Shown here: positions 16,848 to 25,600 of the stretch, one piece after another
Numbering within the stretch: position 1 is the first letter of the stretch
How the letters are laid out: each line of letters opens with the position of its first letter
Assembly: GCF_022539255.1 (NCBI RefSeq)
Contig: NZ_JAKZBV010000001.1
Location: 4,092,001 to 4,156,000 of the forward strand
Length of the DNA stretch: 64,000 bases
DNA from: Sinomonas terrae
GTDB taxonomy: Bacteria > Actinomycetota > Actinomycetes > Actinomycetales > Micrococcaceae
Direction of reading: 5' to 3'
Notes under the pieces: model-generated
What the model saw: the letters and a program-made list of their open reading frames with translations, nothing else
The model's database searches: none
What the model was told of the DNA's origin: nothing
Translations under genes and position numbers: made by a program

Positions 16848-17415
16848 CCTTGCTGAAGGCATAGAGGTACGGCACGCCGGCCTCGGCCTCGATGCGCTCC
16901 TTCGCGCCCGTCGCGCGGTCCACGATGACGACGACGGCAGTCACCTCGCCTCCAGCATTCCGCACGCCCTCGACGGCGGTGAGCGCAGAACCGCCCGTCG
17001 TCGACGTGTCCTCGACGACGACGACCTTCCGCCCCTCGACCGAGGGCCCCTCGACCTGACGGCCCATCCCGTAGGACTTCTGCGCCTTCCGGACCACGAA
17101 GGCGTCGACCTCGCGGCCAGCCTCACGCGCGGCGTGCATAATCGCGGTACCTACGGGGTCCGCGCCCATGGTGAGACCGCCGGCGGCCTCGACCCCGACG
17201 CCGGCCTGGTCGATGAGATCGAGCATGACGCGGCCCACGAGCTGCGAGGCCTCGTGGTGGAGCGTGATGCGGCGGAGGTCGATGTAGTAGTCCGCTTCCT
17301 TGCCGCTCGAGAGCGTCACGCGGCCGTGGACGACGGCGAGCTCCTTGATGAGCTCGAGGAGGCGCGCCCGGGCGGCGGCCAGGTCGGGCAGTGCTGAGTC
17401 AAGGGGCGCAGTCAT
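16828..17415 (-). CDS. pyrE: Orotate phosphoribosyltransferase
   Basis: It makes orotidine 5'-phosphate from orotate and PRPP in pyrimidine synthesis. At 195 residues it has the PRPP loop VVVVEDTSTTGGSAL at about 122-136, a SSGKEADYYIDLR start of the core, and the flexible-loop Lys residues in VVRKAQKSYG. The Met at 17415 gives the usual family length; the frame extends to 17445. It is divergent from the stealth-type gene, with a 71-bp gap. Confidence 0.93.
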   Translation of the reverse strand: MTAPLDSALPDLAAARARLLELIKELAVVHGRVTLSSGKEADYYIDLRRITLHHEASQLVGRVMLDLIDQAGVGVEAAGGLTMGADPVGTAIMHAAREAGREVDAFVVRKAQKSYGMGRQVEGPSVEGRKVVVVEDTSTTGGSALTAVEGVRNAGGEVTAVVVIVDRATGAKERIEAEAGVPYLYAFSKDELGLD

Positions 17416-17486
17416 GGCTACGATTCTAATTGCTGCCTCCGACACGTTTGGGCGGCGCCGCCGGCATCAGCGCGCGAAAGGCATCC

Positions 17487-19091
17487 ATGGACTCCACGAC
17501 GCCCGACGAGGTCTATTTCGCCACGCCAGACGCGGCGGGGGTCGAACCTGTGCAGGAGGTCACTTCAGCCGCGGCCGGACGGCGCCTCGGGGACCGAGAC
17601 GACGTCATCAGGACCAAGCGCGGCTACGCGCTCGTCAACCGGACCCTGACCCCGCACGAGGCGATGGTCGAGGACCTCCTCTTCGTCCGCGACGTGCTCG
17701 ACAATGCGGGGATCCCCTTCCTCCTCGTGCGCGGCAACGACGCCCGGCCTGTGATCGCCGTCGACTGGAGGCAGCGTAAGGAGCTCCGCGACGCCCTCGT
17801 CGCGGCCTGCCGCAATGAGCCCTTCTACTCCATCACGGTCGACGCGCGGAAAGGCGACGCGCTGCTCGTGGCCGACGGCCGGCTCGCTGCAAGCGGAAAC
17901 GCCCGGATGTTCCGGCTATACCGGCCCCGCCTCGAGCCCGAGGGCGGCCTCCTCTACAGGCAGGAGACCGGCGTCCAGATCGAGCTCTGGAGGTGGGAGG
18001 GCGATCTCCTGTACCTCCCCATCGAGAACTCGCTCACGCGCCGCACCATCCCCGTTTCAGAGGCCGTGCGCGGAACGGTCGAGCGTTTCGGGCGCACGTG
18101 GCCCACGATCGAGAACATGTTCGCGGACCACGCCACAGATATCGACTTCGAGATCGACATCGTCTTCTCGTGGGTCGACGGGAGCGACCCCGACTACCTC
18201 CGCTACCGGTCATCCTTCCTGCCAGGCGTGACCCTCGGCGAGGGGGACGAGGCGGAGGCCCGCTACCGTCAGATCAACGAACTCAAGTACGCTCTGCGAT
18301 CCGTGCACATGTTCGCGCCGTGGATCCGACGGATCTTCATCTGCACTGACTCGAAGATTCCCGAATGGCTGGACGCCGATCATCCGAAGGTCACGATCGT
18401 CCGGGCCGAGGAGCATTTCCGCGACCCGTCGGTGCTGCCCGTGTTCAATTCCCAAGCCATCGAGTCCCAGCTCCAGCACATCCAGGGCCTCTCGGAGTAC
18501 TTCCTGTATTCGAACGACGACATGTTCTTCGGCCGGCCCATCGGCCCCGACATGTTCTTCTCGCCGGGCGGAATCACGAAGTTCATCGAGGCGACCACGC
18601 GCATCGGCCTCGGCGACAACCACCTCTCGCGCTCGGGCTTCGAGAACGCGGCCCGGGTGAATCGGCGCCTCCTCTACGAACGGTTCGGCCGCATCACGAC
18701 CCGGCACCTCGAGCACACAGCCGCCCCCTTGCGGAAGAGCGTGCTGCTCGAGATGGAGGAGGAATTCGCGCCGCAGTTCAAGGCGACCGCCGCGAGCCGC
18801 TTCCGCGCGAAGGACGATATCTCCGTCACGAATTCCCTGTACCACTACTACGCCCTGCTCACGGGGCGGGCGGTGACGCAGTCCAACGCGAAGGTCCTCT
18901 ACGTGGACACGACGACGTACGCCGGGCTCGAACTGCTGCGGAAACTCCTCAAGAAGCGCAATCAGGACTTCTTCTGCCTCAATGACGGGTCATTCCCAGA
19001 GGTCCCGGCCCAGGAGCGCCAGGAGCGGGTCACGGACTTCTTGGAGAAGTACTTCCCGATCCCGGCCCCGTGGGAGCGCCCCCTCCCCTAG
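17487..19091 (+). CDS. Stealth family sugar-phosphate transferase (capsule phosphotransferase type)
   Basis: This 534-residue protein carries the four stealth conserved regions: IDIVFSWVDGSDPDY (CR1), the block from YRQINELKYALRSV to IRRIFICTDS (CR2), SEYFLYSNDDMFFGRP (CR3), and a C-terminal CR4 near NQDFFCLNDG. Family members, including actinobacterial CpsY-like proteins, transfer hexose-1-phosphate units into cell-surface polysaccharides. The N-terminal 160 residues are a family-specific extension. GAAAGG lies 6 nt before the ATG. It is monocistronic, with 31-bp repeats after the stop. Confidence 0.88.
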   Translation: MDSTTPDEVYFATPDAAGVEPVQEVTSAAAGRRLGDRDDVIRTKRGYALVNRTLTPHEAMVEDLLFVRDVLDNAGIPFLLVRGNDARPVIAVDWRQRKELRDALVAACRNEPFYSITVDARKGDALLVADGRLAASGNARMFRLYRPRLEPEGGLLYRQETGVQIELWRWEGDLLYLPIENSLTRRTIPVSEAVRGTVERFGRTWPTIENMFADHATDIDFEIDIVFSWVDGSDPDYLRYRSSFLPGVTLGEGDEAEARYRQINELKYALRSVHMFAPWIRRIFICTDSKIPEWLDADHPKVTIVRAEEHFRDPSVLPVFNSQAIESQLQHIQGLSEYFLYSNDDMFFGRPIGPDMFFSPGGITKFIEATTRIGLGDNHLSRSGFENAARVNRRLLYERFGRITTRHLEHTAAPLRKSVLLEMEEEFAPQFKATAASRFRAKDDISVTNSLYHYYALLTGRAVTQSNAKVLYVDTTTYAGLELLRKLLKKRNQDFFCLNDGSFPEVPAQERQERVTDFLEKYFPIPAPWERPLP

Positions 19092-19094
19092 CCG

Positions 19095-19142
19095 TCTCGG
19101 GTACACCAACTCCCCCCTCAGGCCATCTCGGGTACACCAACT
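19095..19142 (+). repeat. 31-bp repeat family, two copies after the stealth gene
   Basis: TCGGGTAC cores start at 19097 and 19128, 31 bp apart, immediately after the plus-strand stop at 19091 and in its sense orientation. Confidence 0.8.
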
Positions 19143-19226
19143 CCCCTTACCTCGACCAAGACCGGCGGCAGACGATCCGTCCGAGTTCTTCGCCTTCCCG
19201 GCCAACGTCCCCAGGTTCTGACGAAC

Positions 19227-19248
19227 GACGACGGGACTCGCCGTCGTC
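19227..19248. terminator. Small hairpin between convergent genes
   Basis: Arms GACGACGG (19227-19234) and CCGTCGTC (19241-19248) flank a 6-nt loop and are followed by CTTTGT. It sits midway between the stealth gene and the convergent phosphoesterase gene, and between two opposed 31-bp repeat arrays. Confidence 0.6.
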
Positions 19249-19289
19249 CTTTGTGAAGTTGGGGGATTCGGCGGACCGTGGAAGGGAGT

Positions 19290-19367
19290 TGGCGTACCCG
19301 AAACGCCCAGAGAACCGAGTTTCCGTACCCGAAACGCCTGAGCAGGGGATTATCTGTACCCGAGACG
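19290..19367 (-). repeat. 31-bp repeat family, three inverted copies at the phosphoesterase 3' end
   Basis: GTACCCGA cores start at 19294, 19325 and 19356, each 31 bp apart. On the minus strand they read TCGGGTAC directly after the phosphoesterase stop codon at 19368. Confidence 0.85.
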
Positions 19368-20321
19368 TCAGAGGACGGGGAGCATTCCCGTCGTCGGGTG
19401 GGAGTCGTCGTGGAAGGCGCCCTCGTCCTCGGGGAACTCGACGCCGGCTTCGGCGAGGATGCGCGCGACCTCGCTCGGCGCCACCTCCTTGCCGACGGTC
19501 TGGCCGCCAGCGGCGGGCACCACCGAATGCATGACGGTGTCGCCGTACACGTGGACAAGGTTGTACGCCTGCCCCGTGTCGCGGCCGCGGGTGCCGCGGA
19601 TGCCGGTCTCGGGATCGACGACGGCGGCGAGATCCTGGGTGTAGCACGTCGCCGAGGCGACCGAGACGGGGATGCCGGCGAATGTCGCGCTCGTTGAGTA
19701 ATGGAGGTGGCCGGCCAGAATGGCGCGGACATCGGTCCCCTGGAGCACCTCCGCGAGGGCGGCTTGGCCGCGCAGCTCGACGAGCACGGCGAGCTCCTGC
19801 ACACACGGCACCGGCGGGTGGTGCATCGCGAGGAGGGTCCCATCCGGGGCCGGGAACTCGAGCTCCTCGGCGAGCCACTCGAGCTGCGACGACTCGAGTT
19901 CGCCATGGTGGAAACCGGGCACGGTCGTGTCGATCGTGATGACCCGCAGCCCGCCGAGCCAGTGGACACGGTCGAGCGGCTCCGTCGAGGGCTCCTCGCG
20001 GAGGAGGACGGACCGGAGCGATGCGCGGTCGTCGTGGTTCCCCATCGCCCAGATGAGCCGGGCGCCGAGCCGTTCGGCGGCGGGCTCGGCTATCTCCCGC
20101 AGCCGCTCGTAGGCAGCGACCTGCCCACGGTCCGCCAGGTCTCCCGTCACGATGATCGCCTCGGGCGACCCACCGGCGTCGGCCGCTTGCTCGAAGACCC
20201 GCTCGAGGCTCGCCTCCGAATCGAGGTGACCGCCGAGCTGTGCTCCGGCGAGCAGATGGGTGTCACTGAGGTGGAGGAGGAAGTGGCGGGGCCGAGGATG
20301 CTCGGCCTTGACGGTGCCCAT
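19368..20321 (-). CDS. Metallophosphoesterase, CpdA-like (3',5'-cyclic nucleotide phosphodiesterase type)
   Basis: This 317-residue calcineurin-like phosphoesterase has all five metal motifs: LSDTHL (about 18-23), GDLADRG, GNHDD, HHPP and GHLHYS. This spacing is that of CpdA-type enzymes, which hydrolyse cAMP; the substrate is inferred. The Met at 20321 was chosen because AGAAGG lies 7 nt upstream; the frame extends to 20378. A 31-bp repeat array abuts the stop codon. Confidence 0.85.
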   Translation of the reverse strand: MGTVKAEHPRPRHFLLHLSDTHLLAGAQLGGHLDSEASLERVFEQAADAGGSPEAIIVTGDLADRGQVAAYERLREIAEPAAERLGARLIWAMGNHDDRASLRSVLLREEPSTEPLDRVHWLGGLRVITIDTTVPGFHHGELESSQLEWLAEELEFPAPDGTLLAMHHPPVPCVQELAVLVELRGQAALAEVLQGTDVRAILAGHLHYSTSATFAGIPVSVASATCYTQDLAAVVDPETGIRGTRGRDTGQAYNLVHVYGDTVMHSVVPAAGGQTVGKEVAPSEVARILAEAGVEFPEDEGAFHDDSHPTTGMLPVL

Positions 20322-20456
20322 ATCAGCCTTCTTGTCCGGTTCGGTCCCCCAGTGCGCAGATGAAGCCAGTGCACACATAAAAAACGCACACGAGCTTAAT
20401 GTCCAGTGAACACACCGTGAAACTGGGAGGAACCTACCGATATGGACACGAAAGGA

Positions 20457-20506
20457 GCGGACGACGGCGGAACTTGCCTTCCGCCGTCGTCCGCGCCTTG
20501 ATTTTT
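20457..20506 (-). terminator. Perfect 16-bp hairpin with T-run
   Basis: Arms 20457-20472 and 20479-20494 are perfectly complementary and contain GGACGACGGCGG. A TTTTT run follows on the plus side and a weaker T-rich stretch on the minus side. It lies about 95 bp beyond the minus-strand gluconokinase stop and probably terminates that operon. The remaining sequence between 20322 and 20588 shows no gene. Confidence 0.7.
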
Positions 20507-20588
20507 CGGGCTTCTACATGTCCAGCGACCGGTTCAGGACCTAAGGACCTCAACCTCCGGCACTTGATCCAAAAGTCCCATATGACGC

Positions 20589-21107
20589 TCAGTGACGTGA
20601 ACCGATGCGACCGGACCGGAGCCACTCGGCTGCCTCGTGCGCGATCTGCTCCGGCGGCTGGGCGATATCGAAAACCTCGCCCACCTCGTCGGGTTCGAGG
20701 TCCTCGAGCGTCTCGATCTGCGAGTCGAGCAGGGCTGGCGGCATGAAATGGCCGGGACGGGTCTTCATGCGCTGGGCGAGGATCTCGTGGGTCCCGACGA
20801 GGTGCACGAACCGGCTGTCCGGCGCGGCGCTGCGGATGATGTCGCGGTAGACCCGCCGCAGGGCGCTGCACCCGATCACCATCGTCCCGTGGGACGAGGC
20901 CATGCGATCGCCGATCGTCCGCAGCCACGGCTCGCGGTCCTCGTCCGTGAGCGGGATGCCCGCGGCCATCTTGTCGATATTGGCCTGCGGGTGCAGCACG
21001 TCGCCGTCGAGATACTCGCCGCCGAGCTCCTTCGCGAGCAACTCCCCCACGGTGCTCTTGCCCGAGCCCGAGACTCCCATCACGATCACGTGCAACGCCT
21101 GAGTCAC
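20589..21107 (-). CDS. gntK: Gluconokinase
   Basis: It phosphorylates D-gluconate to 6-phosphogluconate. At 172 residues it is typical of the small P-loop GntK family. Walker A GVSGSGKST is at about 10-18, then DGDVLHPQANIDKMAAGIPL (substrate loop), a CSAL motif and RPGHFMPPALLDSQ. The GTG at 21107 was chosen: GGAGGTGG lies 5 nt upstream and the protein then begins TQALHVIVMGV. It starts 14 bp after the ManD-type dehydratase stop, so the two are cotranscribed. It is the second gluconokinase in the window. Confidence 0.88.
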   Translation of the reverse strand: MTQALHVIVMGVSGSGKSTVGELLAKELGGEYLDGDVLHPQANIDKMAAGIPLTDEDREPWLRTIGDRMASSHGTMVIGCSALRRVYRDIIRSAAPDSRFVHLVGTHEILAQRMKTRPGHFMPPALLDSQIETLEDLEPDEVGEVFDIAQPPEQIAHEAAEWLRSGRIGSRH

Positions 21108-21121
21108 CTCGCCCACCTCCG

Positions 21122-22351
21122 TCACCAGTCGTGGACCGTGCCGTCGATGAGGCGGTTGTACGGGAGGTAGGCCTGCTGGTAGGGGAACGACGCCGCGGCC
21201 TCCTCGTTGAACTCGACGCCCAGGCCCGGCTTGTCCCCCGGGTGGAGGTAGCCGTCGATGAACGTCATCGACTGCTCGAACACGGTGTTCGTGGCGTCGG
21301 AGTGCTGCATGTACTCCTGGATCCCGTAGTTGTGGATCGCGAGGCCGACGTGCAGCTGGGCGGCGAACCCGACCGGGGAGATGTCCGTGGGGCCGTGGAA
21401 ACCGGACTTGATCTGGTACTGCGCCGCGTAGTCCATGACCTTCTTCAGCGGGCTGATCCCGCCGAAGTGCGTCGAGGCCGCGCGCACGTAGTCGATGAGC
21501 TGCTCGCGGATGAGCAACTGGAAGTCCCACACCGTGTTGAAGATCTCCCCGATCGCGAGCGGGGTCGTGGTGTGCTGGCGGACAAGGCGCAGGCCCTCCT
21601 GGTTCTCCGCGGGGGTGCAGTCCTCGAGCCAGAACAGGTCGTACGGCTCGAGCGCCTTGCCCAGCTTCGCCGCCTGGATCGGGGTCATGCGGTGGTGCCC
21701 GTCGTGCAGGAGCGGGATGTCGGGGCCGAACTCGTTCCGGACAGCCTCGAACACGGTCGGCAGGTGCTTGAGGTACGCGCGGGTGTCCCAGTCCTCCTCC
21801 TGCGGGAACGCCCCCCGCCCCGCGGGCTCGTAGTCGTACCGCTCGCCCGAGGCCTGCGCCTGGGCGGCGACGCCGTACACGGCCTTGATCCCGGGGATCG
21901 CGGTCTGGACCCGGATCGACTTGTAGCCCAGCTCGAGGTGGTGCCGGATCGAGTCGAACAGCGACGGCAGGTCCGTGCCCGAGGCGTGCCCGTACGCGCG
22001 CAGCCCCCGCCGGGACGCCCCGCCCAGGAGCTGGTACACCGGCAGGTTCGCGACCTTGCCCTTGATGTCCCACAGCGCCATGTCCACCGCAGCGATCGAG
22101 GCCATCGTCACCGGGCCGCGGCGCCAGTACGAGGACCGGTAGAGGAACTGCCACGTGTCCTCGATCATGTGCGGATCCTTGCCGATCAGCAGCTGCGCGA
22201 CGTGCTCCTTCAGGTACGCCGCGACCGCGAGCTCGCGCCCGTTCAGGGTCGCGTCGCCGATGCCGGTGATGCCCTCATCCGTGGTGATCTTCAGCGTGAC
22301 GAAGTTCCGCGACGGGCTCGTCACAAACACCTCAGCGGCAACGATCTTCAT
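21122..22351 (-). CDS. ManD-type mannonate (or gluconate) dehydratase, enolase superfamily
   Basis: This 409-residue enolase-superfamily protein starts MKIVAAEVFVTSPSRNFVTL and contains the ManD signatures DGHHRMTPIQAAKLGKALEP, FWLEDCTPAENQEGLRLVR, IGEIFNTVWDF and FHGPTDISPVGFAAQLH. Members dehydrate D-mannonate, or in some cases D-gluconate, to 2-keto-3-deoxygluconate. It lies between the fructuronate reductase and gluconokinase genes. An alternative Met at 22363 exists; 22351 matches the family start and has GGAGAG upstream. A LacI-type operator lies 84 bp upstream. Confidence 0.88.
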   Translation of the reverse strand: MKIVAAEVFVTSPSRNFVTLKITTDEGITGIGDATLNGRELAVAAYLKEHVAQLLIGKDPHMIEDTWQFLYRSSYWRRGPVTMASIAAVDMALWDIKGKVANLPVYQLLGGASRRGLRAYGHASGTDLPSLFDSIRHHLELGYKSIRVQTAIPGIKAVYGVAAQAQASGERYDYEPAGRGAFPQEEDWDTRAYLKHLPTVFEAVRNEFGPDIPLLHDGHHRMTPIQAAKLGKALEPYDLFWLEDCTPAENQEGLRLVRQHTTTPLAIGEIFNTVWDFQLLIREQLIDYVRAASTHFGGISPLKKVMDYAAQYQIKSGFHGPTDISPVGFAAQLHVGLAIHNYGIQEYMQHSDATNTVFEQSMTFIDGYLHPGDKPGLGVEFNEEAAASFPYQQAYLPYNRLIDGTVHDW

Positions 22352-22434
22352 GGTTCTCTCCATCCAGAGCGGGTTCTCAGCGCTCCATCAACAATTCACT
22401 GCTCCATCAACCATAGTGAGGCTGCGGAAAATTA

Positions 22435-22450
22435 TGGCAATCGCTTGCCA
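22435..22450. promoter_or_regulatory. LacI-type operator before the manD-gntK unit
   Basis: TGGCAATCGCTTGCCA is a CG-centred 16-bp palindrome lying between the fructuronate reductase stop and the ManD start. A half-like GCCATTGCCATG follows. The same motif recurs at 29882, 33341 and 34584, which together suggest a regulon of the LacI protein at 29918-30964. Confidence 0.7.
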
Positions 22451-22462
22451 GCCATTGCCATG

Positions 22463-23767
22463 TCAGGCGCGCGCGAACCCGACCAGCCCATGGATGAGGT
22501 CGACGACGGCGGCGTCCGCAGCGAGGTCCGCGTCGACGAGGCGGATGAGCGCTTCCGTCCGCTCCCGTCCTGTGCGCCCGAGGGCTTCCCGAATCGCCCC
22601 GACGAGCGGATCCGAGATCTCCTCCGCCCCCGAGACCCAGTCGATCCAGGCAGCGATCATGCGTGCCGCGCCCAGCCCCACACGGCCCTCCGCCCGTTCA
22701 GCCTGAAGGACCGGCACGCAGCGAAGGCGCAGCTTGAGCGAGCCGTCCTGGGCGATCTGGGCGAGGTAGTGCGCGATGCGCGGGTTCGCGAACCGCTCGA
22801 GCAGGGCCGCTCGGTAGGCGGGCACGTCGAGCTCGGGCAGCGTGAGATGCCGCGCGGCCTCGTCCCAGAACTCGGCCATCGCCCTGCGGCACACCGGATC
22901 GCCGAGGGCGTCCGCCACCGTCTTGTGCCCCCGGAGCTGGCCCGCGTAGGCCAGCATCGTATGGGCCCCGTTGAGGAGCCACAGCTTGCGGTTCTCGAAC
23001 GGCTCGAGGTCCGCGACGAACTGCGCCCCGGCGTCCTCCCACGCCGGACGCCCGGCCGGGAAGTCGCCCGAGAGGATCCAGGACGCGAACGGCTCCGCCA
23101 CAACGGGCGAAGCATCCCGGTACCCGCACCGTTCCGCGACCTCGGCGACATCCTCCGGCGTCGTCCGCGGAGTGATGCGGTCCACGGAGGTGCCGACGAA
23201 GCTCACGTTCTGGCGCACCCAGGCGCCCAGCTCCGGGTCGAGGTCCTCGGCGGTCCGGACGACGGCGCCCCTGGCCACCTTGCCGTTGTCCGCGAGGTTG
23301 TCGCAGCTCACGACGGCGATCGGCCCACCTCCCGCTGCGCGGCGCGCGGCGAGGCCGCGCACGAGGCGCCCGAGCGGCGCGTCCGGGGCGTCGTCGTCGT
23401 ACACCTTCTCCGTGACGGTGAGGGTCACGACGGCGGTGGCCGGGGCTGCGAGGAGCTCTTTCAGGCGCGCGGTGTCTGCTCCGTCGACGGCCTCGGCGAT
23501 CGAACCGATCACCTCGAAGCTGTCCCCGTCCGCCGAGCGCTCGACGAGCGTGAAGAGGCCGTCCTGCGGGGCGAGCGCGAGCGCGGCGTCCGGGCGCCGG
23601 CCCGTGAACGAGGCGATCCCCCACTCCCCCGCGTCGTGCGCCCTCGCCGTGAACCACGCCTGGTGGGAGCGATGGAACGCCCCGAGTCCGAGGTGGACGA
23701 TCCGCACCGGCGGCGAGGGCTCTCCGTGGCGGCTCAGGAGCGGCAGCTCCGTGGTGGTGCTCGGCAT
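22463..23767 (-). CDS. uxuB: Mannitol dehydrogenase family oxidoreductase, probable fructuronate reductase
   Basis: This 434-residue long-chain mannitol dehydrogenase family protein has an N-terminal Rossmann domain starting RIVHLGLGAFHRSHQAWF, then TLTVTEKVYDD, VSCDNLADNGKVARG, and a C-terminal helical domain with the catalytic Lys region ENRKLWLLNGAHTMLAY. UxuB reduces D-fructuronate to D-mannonate with NADH. Its place between glucuronate isomerase and ManD, with a 38-bp gap to uxaC, supports this assignment over mannitol dehydrogenase. Confidence 0.88.
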   Translation of the reverse strand: MPSTTTELPLLSRHGEPSPPVRIVHLGLGAFHRSHQAWFTARAHDAGEWGIASFTGRRPDAALALAPQDGLFTLVERSADGDSFEVIGSIAEAVDGADTARLKELLAAPATAVVTLTVTEKVYDDDAPDAPLGRLVRGLAARRAAGGGPIAVVSCDNLADNGKVARGAVVRTAEDLDPELGAWVRQNVSFVGTSVDRITPRTTPEDVAEVAERCGYRDASPVVAEPFASWILSGDFPAGRPAWEDAGAQFVADLEPFENRKLWLLNGAHTMLAYAGQLRGHKTVADALGDPVCRRAMAEFWDEAARHLTLPELDVPAYRAALLERFANPRIAHYLAQIAQDGSLKLRLRCVPVLQAERAEGRVGLGAARMIAAWIDWVSGAEEISDPLVGAIREALGRTGRERTEALIRLVDADLAADAAVVDLIHGLVGFARA

Positions 23768-23805
23768 GGGCTTCCTCCTAGAGCTTGACGACTGCAGGCT
23801 GGCGG

Positions 23806-25233
23806 CTAGAGCTTGAAGACGCGCCGGGGAGCGCGGTCGACGATGTCGACAATGAGCTCGTGCGCACGCGCCTCGGTGATGCGGTGCTCCGCGACCAGCC
23901 TAGCGAGGAACGAGGCTTCGATCCGACGCGAAGTGTCATGCCGAGCGGGGATCGAGCAGTACGCGCGGGTGTCGTCGATGAAGCCCGAGGACCGGGAGAA
24001 CCCGGCCGTCTCGGTCACGGCCGAGCGGAAGCGCAGCATCGCGTCCGGCGCGTCGAGGAACCACCACGGAGAGCCGATGTACACCGACGGGTAGAAACCG
24101 GCCAGGGGGGCCAGCTCGCGCGAGAACACGGTCTCGTCCAGAGTGAACAGCACGAGGTGGAAGTCCTTCGCGGTGCCGAAGTCCTGCAGGAGCGCGTGGA
24201 CGCCTTGCGTGTAGTTCACCGCGAACGGGATGTCGTGTCCGGTGTCCCCGCCGAACTCGGCGAAGGTGGGGCCATGGTGGTTGCGGAACGAGCCCGGGTG
24301 AATCGTCATGACGATCCCGTCCTCGACCGACATCCGCGCCATCTCCCACATCATGTGGGCCTCGAACGCGTCGCGGTCCGCCGCGTCCGCCTCGCCACGG
24401 CGGGCCTTCTCGAACAGGGCCTCGGCCTCGGACGGCTCGAGCCTGAGGGTGAGCGGGGTGCGGACGCCGTGGTCGGCCGAGACCGCGCCATGATCGACGA
24501 AGTACCGCCGTCGGTTTTCGAGGGCCCTCAGGTAGCCTGCGAACCCCGCGACCCCGCCAGATGCCTCGGCCGTGAGCCGCTCGATGCGCTCGGCCCACTC
24601 CGGATGGGCGATGTTGATGTACGCGTCCGGCCGGAACGTCGGCACCACGCGGCCTCGGAACGACTCGTCCTTCGCGAGCCGCTCGTGCGCCTCGAGGGAG
24701 TCCAGAGGATCATCGGTCGTGGCCAGGACCTCGATGTTGAAATCCTCGAACAGCCTCCTCGGGCGGAAGTCAGGCTCGGCCAACTTCGCGGCTATCGCGT
24801 CATAGACCGCGTCCGCGTTGCCGGGACAGAACGTCTCCACCATCTCGGCCGGCAGTCCGAAGACCTGCTCGAACTCGCTGCGCAGCCAGTACCCGGACGC
24901 CGTCCCGTCGAAGAGCGGCCACGACTCGGCGAAGCGGCGCCAGCCCGTGCGGGAGAGATCCTCTCCGAGCGTCTCGCCCGCGCCCACCCCGAGTTCGCCC
25001 AGCGGCACGCCCGCGGTATGGATGAGGCGGGTGACGTAGTGGTCGGGCGTGACGAGGAGGGCGGTCGGGTCCGTGAACGGGACATCGTCCGCGATCCACT
25101 CCGCCGGGACGTGCCCGTGGGGGGACAGGATCGGGAAGTGCTCGACGTCGGCATACAGCTCGCGCGCGATCTGGCGCGTCCCCGGATCGGCTGGGAAGAG
25201 CCGGTCCGGGTGAGAGGCAAGGGATTCAGTCAT
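23806..25233 (-). CDS. uxaC: Glucuronate isomerase
   Basis: It isomerises D-glucuronate to D-fructuronate (or galacturonate to tagaturonate), the entry step of hexuronate breakdown. The 475-residue length is normal. The metal site HGH lies in FPILSPHGHVPAEW near residues 34-47. Further family blocks are FRDRxV-like FRGRVVPTFRPD, MTIHPGSFRNHH and GSPWWFLDAPDAM. It is followed by uxuB at 38 bp. Its 5' side carries the unusual 21-bp repeat region. Confidence 0.92.
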   Translation of the reverse strand: MTESLASHPDRLFPADPGTRQIARELYADVEHFPILSPHGHVPAEWIADDVPFTDPTALLVTPDHYVTRLIHTAGVPLGELGVGAGETLGEDLSRTGWRRFAESWPLFDGTASGYWLRSEFEQVFGLPAEMVETFCPGNADAVYDAIAAKLAEPDFRPRRLFEDFNIEVLATTDDPLDSLEAHERLAKDESFRGRVVPTFRPDAYINIAHPEWAERIERLTAEASGGVAGFAGYLRALENRRRYFVDHGAVSADHGVRTPLTLRLEPSEAEALFEKARRGEADAADRDAFEAHMMWEMARMSVEDGIVMTIHPGSFRNHHGPTFAEFGGDTGHDIPFAVNYTQGVHALLQDFGTAKDFHLVLFTLDETVFSRELAPLAGFYPSVYIGSPWWFLDAPDAMLRFRSAVTETAGFSRSSGFIDDTRAYCSIPARHDTSRRIEASFLARLVAEHRITEARAHELIVDIVDRAPRRVFKL

Positions 25234-25286
25234 CGTCTCTTTCGATTCATCCGGAAAATGTGGGTGGTCCCAGAAGGGCGCTTCGC

Positions 25287-25345
25287 CGGTTTCCCAGCTT
25301 CAGCACCGGGTCCCCCAGCTTCAGCACCGGTTTCCCCAGCTTTCT
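25287..25345 (-). repeat. 21-bp repeat family, three inverted copies
   Basis: CAGCTT-marked units at 25295, 25316 and 25337 repeat every 21 bp. On the minus strand they read AAGCTGGGGAAACCGG, the same core as the nine forward copies at 25410-25600, so the two arrays face each other across about 70 bp. Confidence 0.75.
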
Positions 25346-25404
25346 GGGCCGGAACGCGGCGTGTTGTGTAGAACCGTCGGCGAGTCGCGTCGTCGTCCCC
25401 TCTG

Positions 25405-25600
25405 ATTGTGGGGAACGCGGCCCTGAAACTGGGGAAACGGGGGCGGTACTTGGGGATACCGGCACCAGAAGTCGGGGAAGCCGGGCCAAAAAGTGGGGAG
25501 TCCGGCCCTGAACTTGGGGAAGCCGGGGCAAAAAGCGGGGAGCCCGGAACCGGAAACTGGGGAGGTTGGTCCCGAAGCTGGGGAAGCGGGCAGGAGGCTC
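25405..25600 (+). repeat. 21-bp repeat family, nine forward copies
   Basis: GGGGA-marked units start at 25410, 25431, 25452, 25474, 25495, 25516, 25537, 25559 and 25580, with steps of 21, 21, 22, 21, 21, 21, 22 and 21 bp. The consensus resembles CTTGGGGAAGCCGGGCC. The spacing is two helical turns. The array fills the gap between the TIM-barrel isomerase stop and the uxaC promoter side; no gene was recognised in 25234-25598. Confidence 0.85.

Noticed and set aside
20589..22154. A 521-codon fusion of manD antiphase sequence and gluconokinase
   Set aside because: Only the last 172 codons match a family; upstream codons are another frame of manD. The GTG at 21107 with its ribosome site was used.
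21131..23788. Long plus-strand open frame (885 codons)
   Set aside because: Antisense to manD and uxuB, both of which have clear family motifs on the minus strand.
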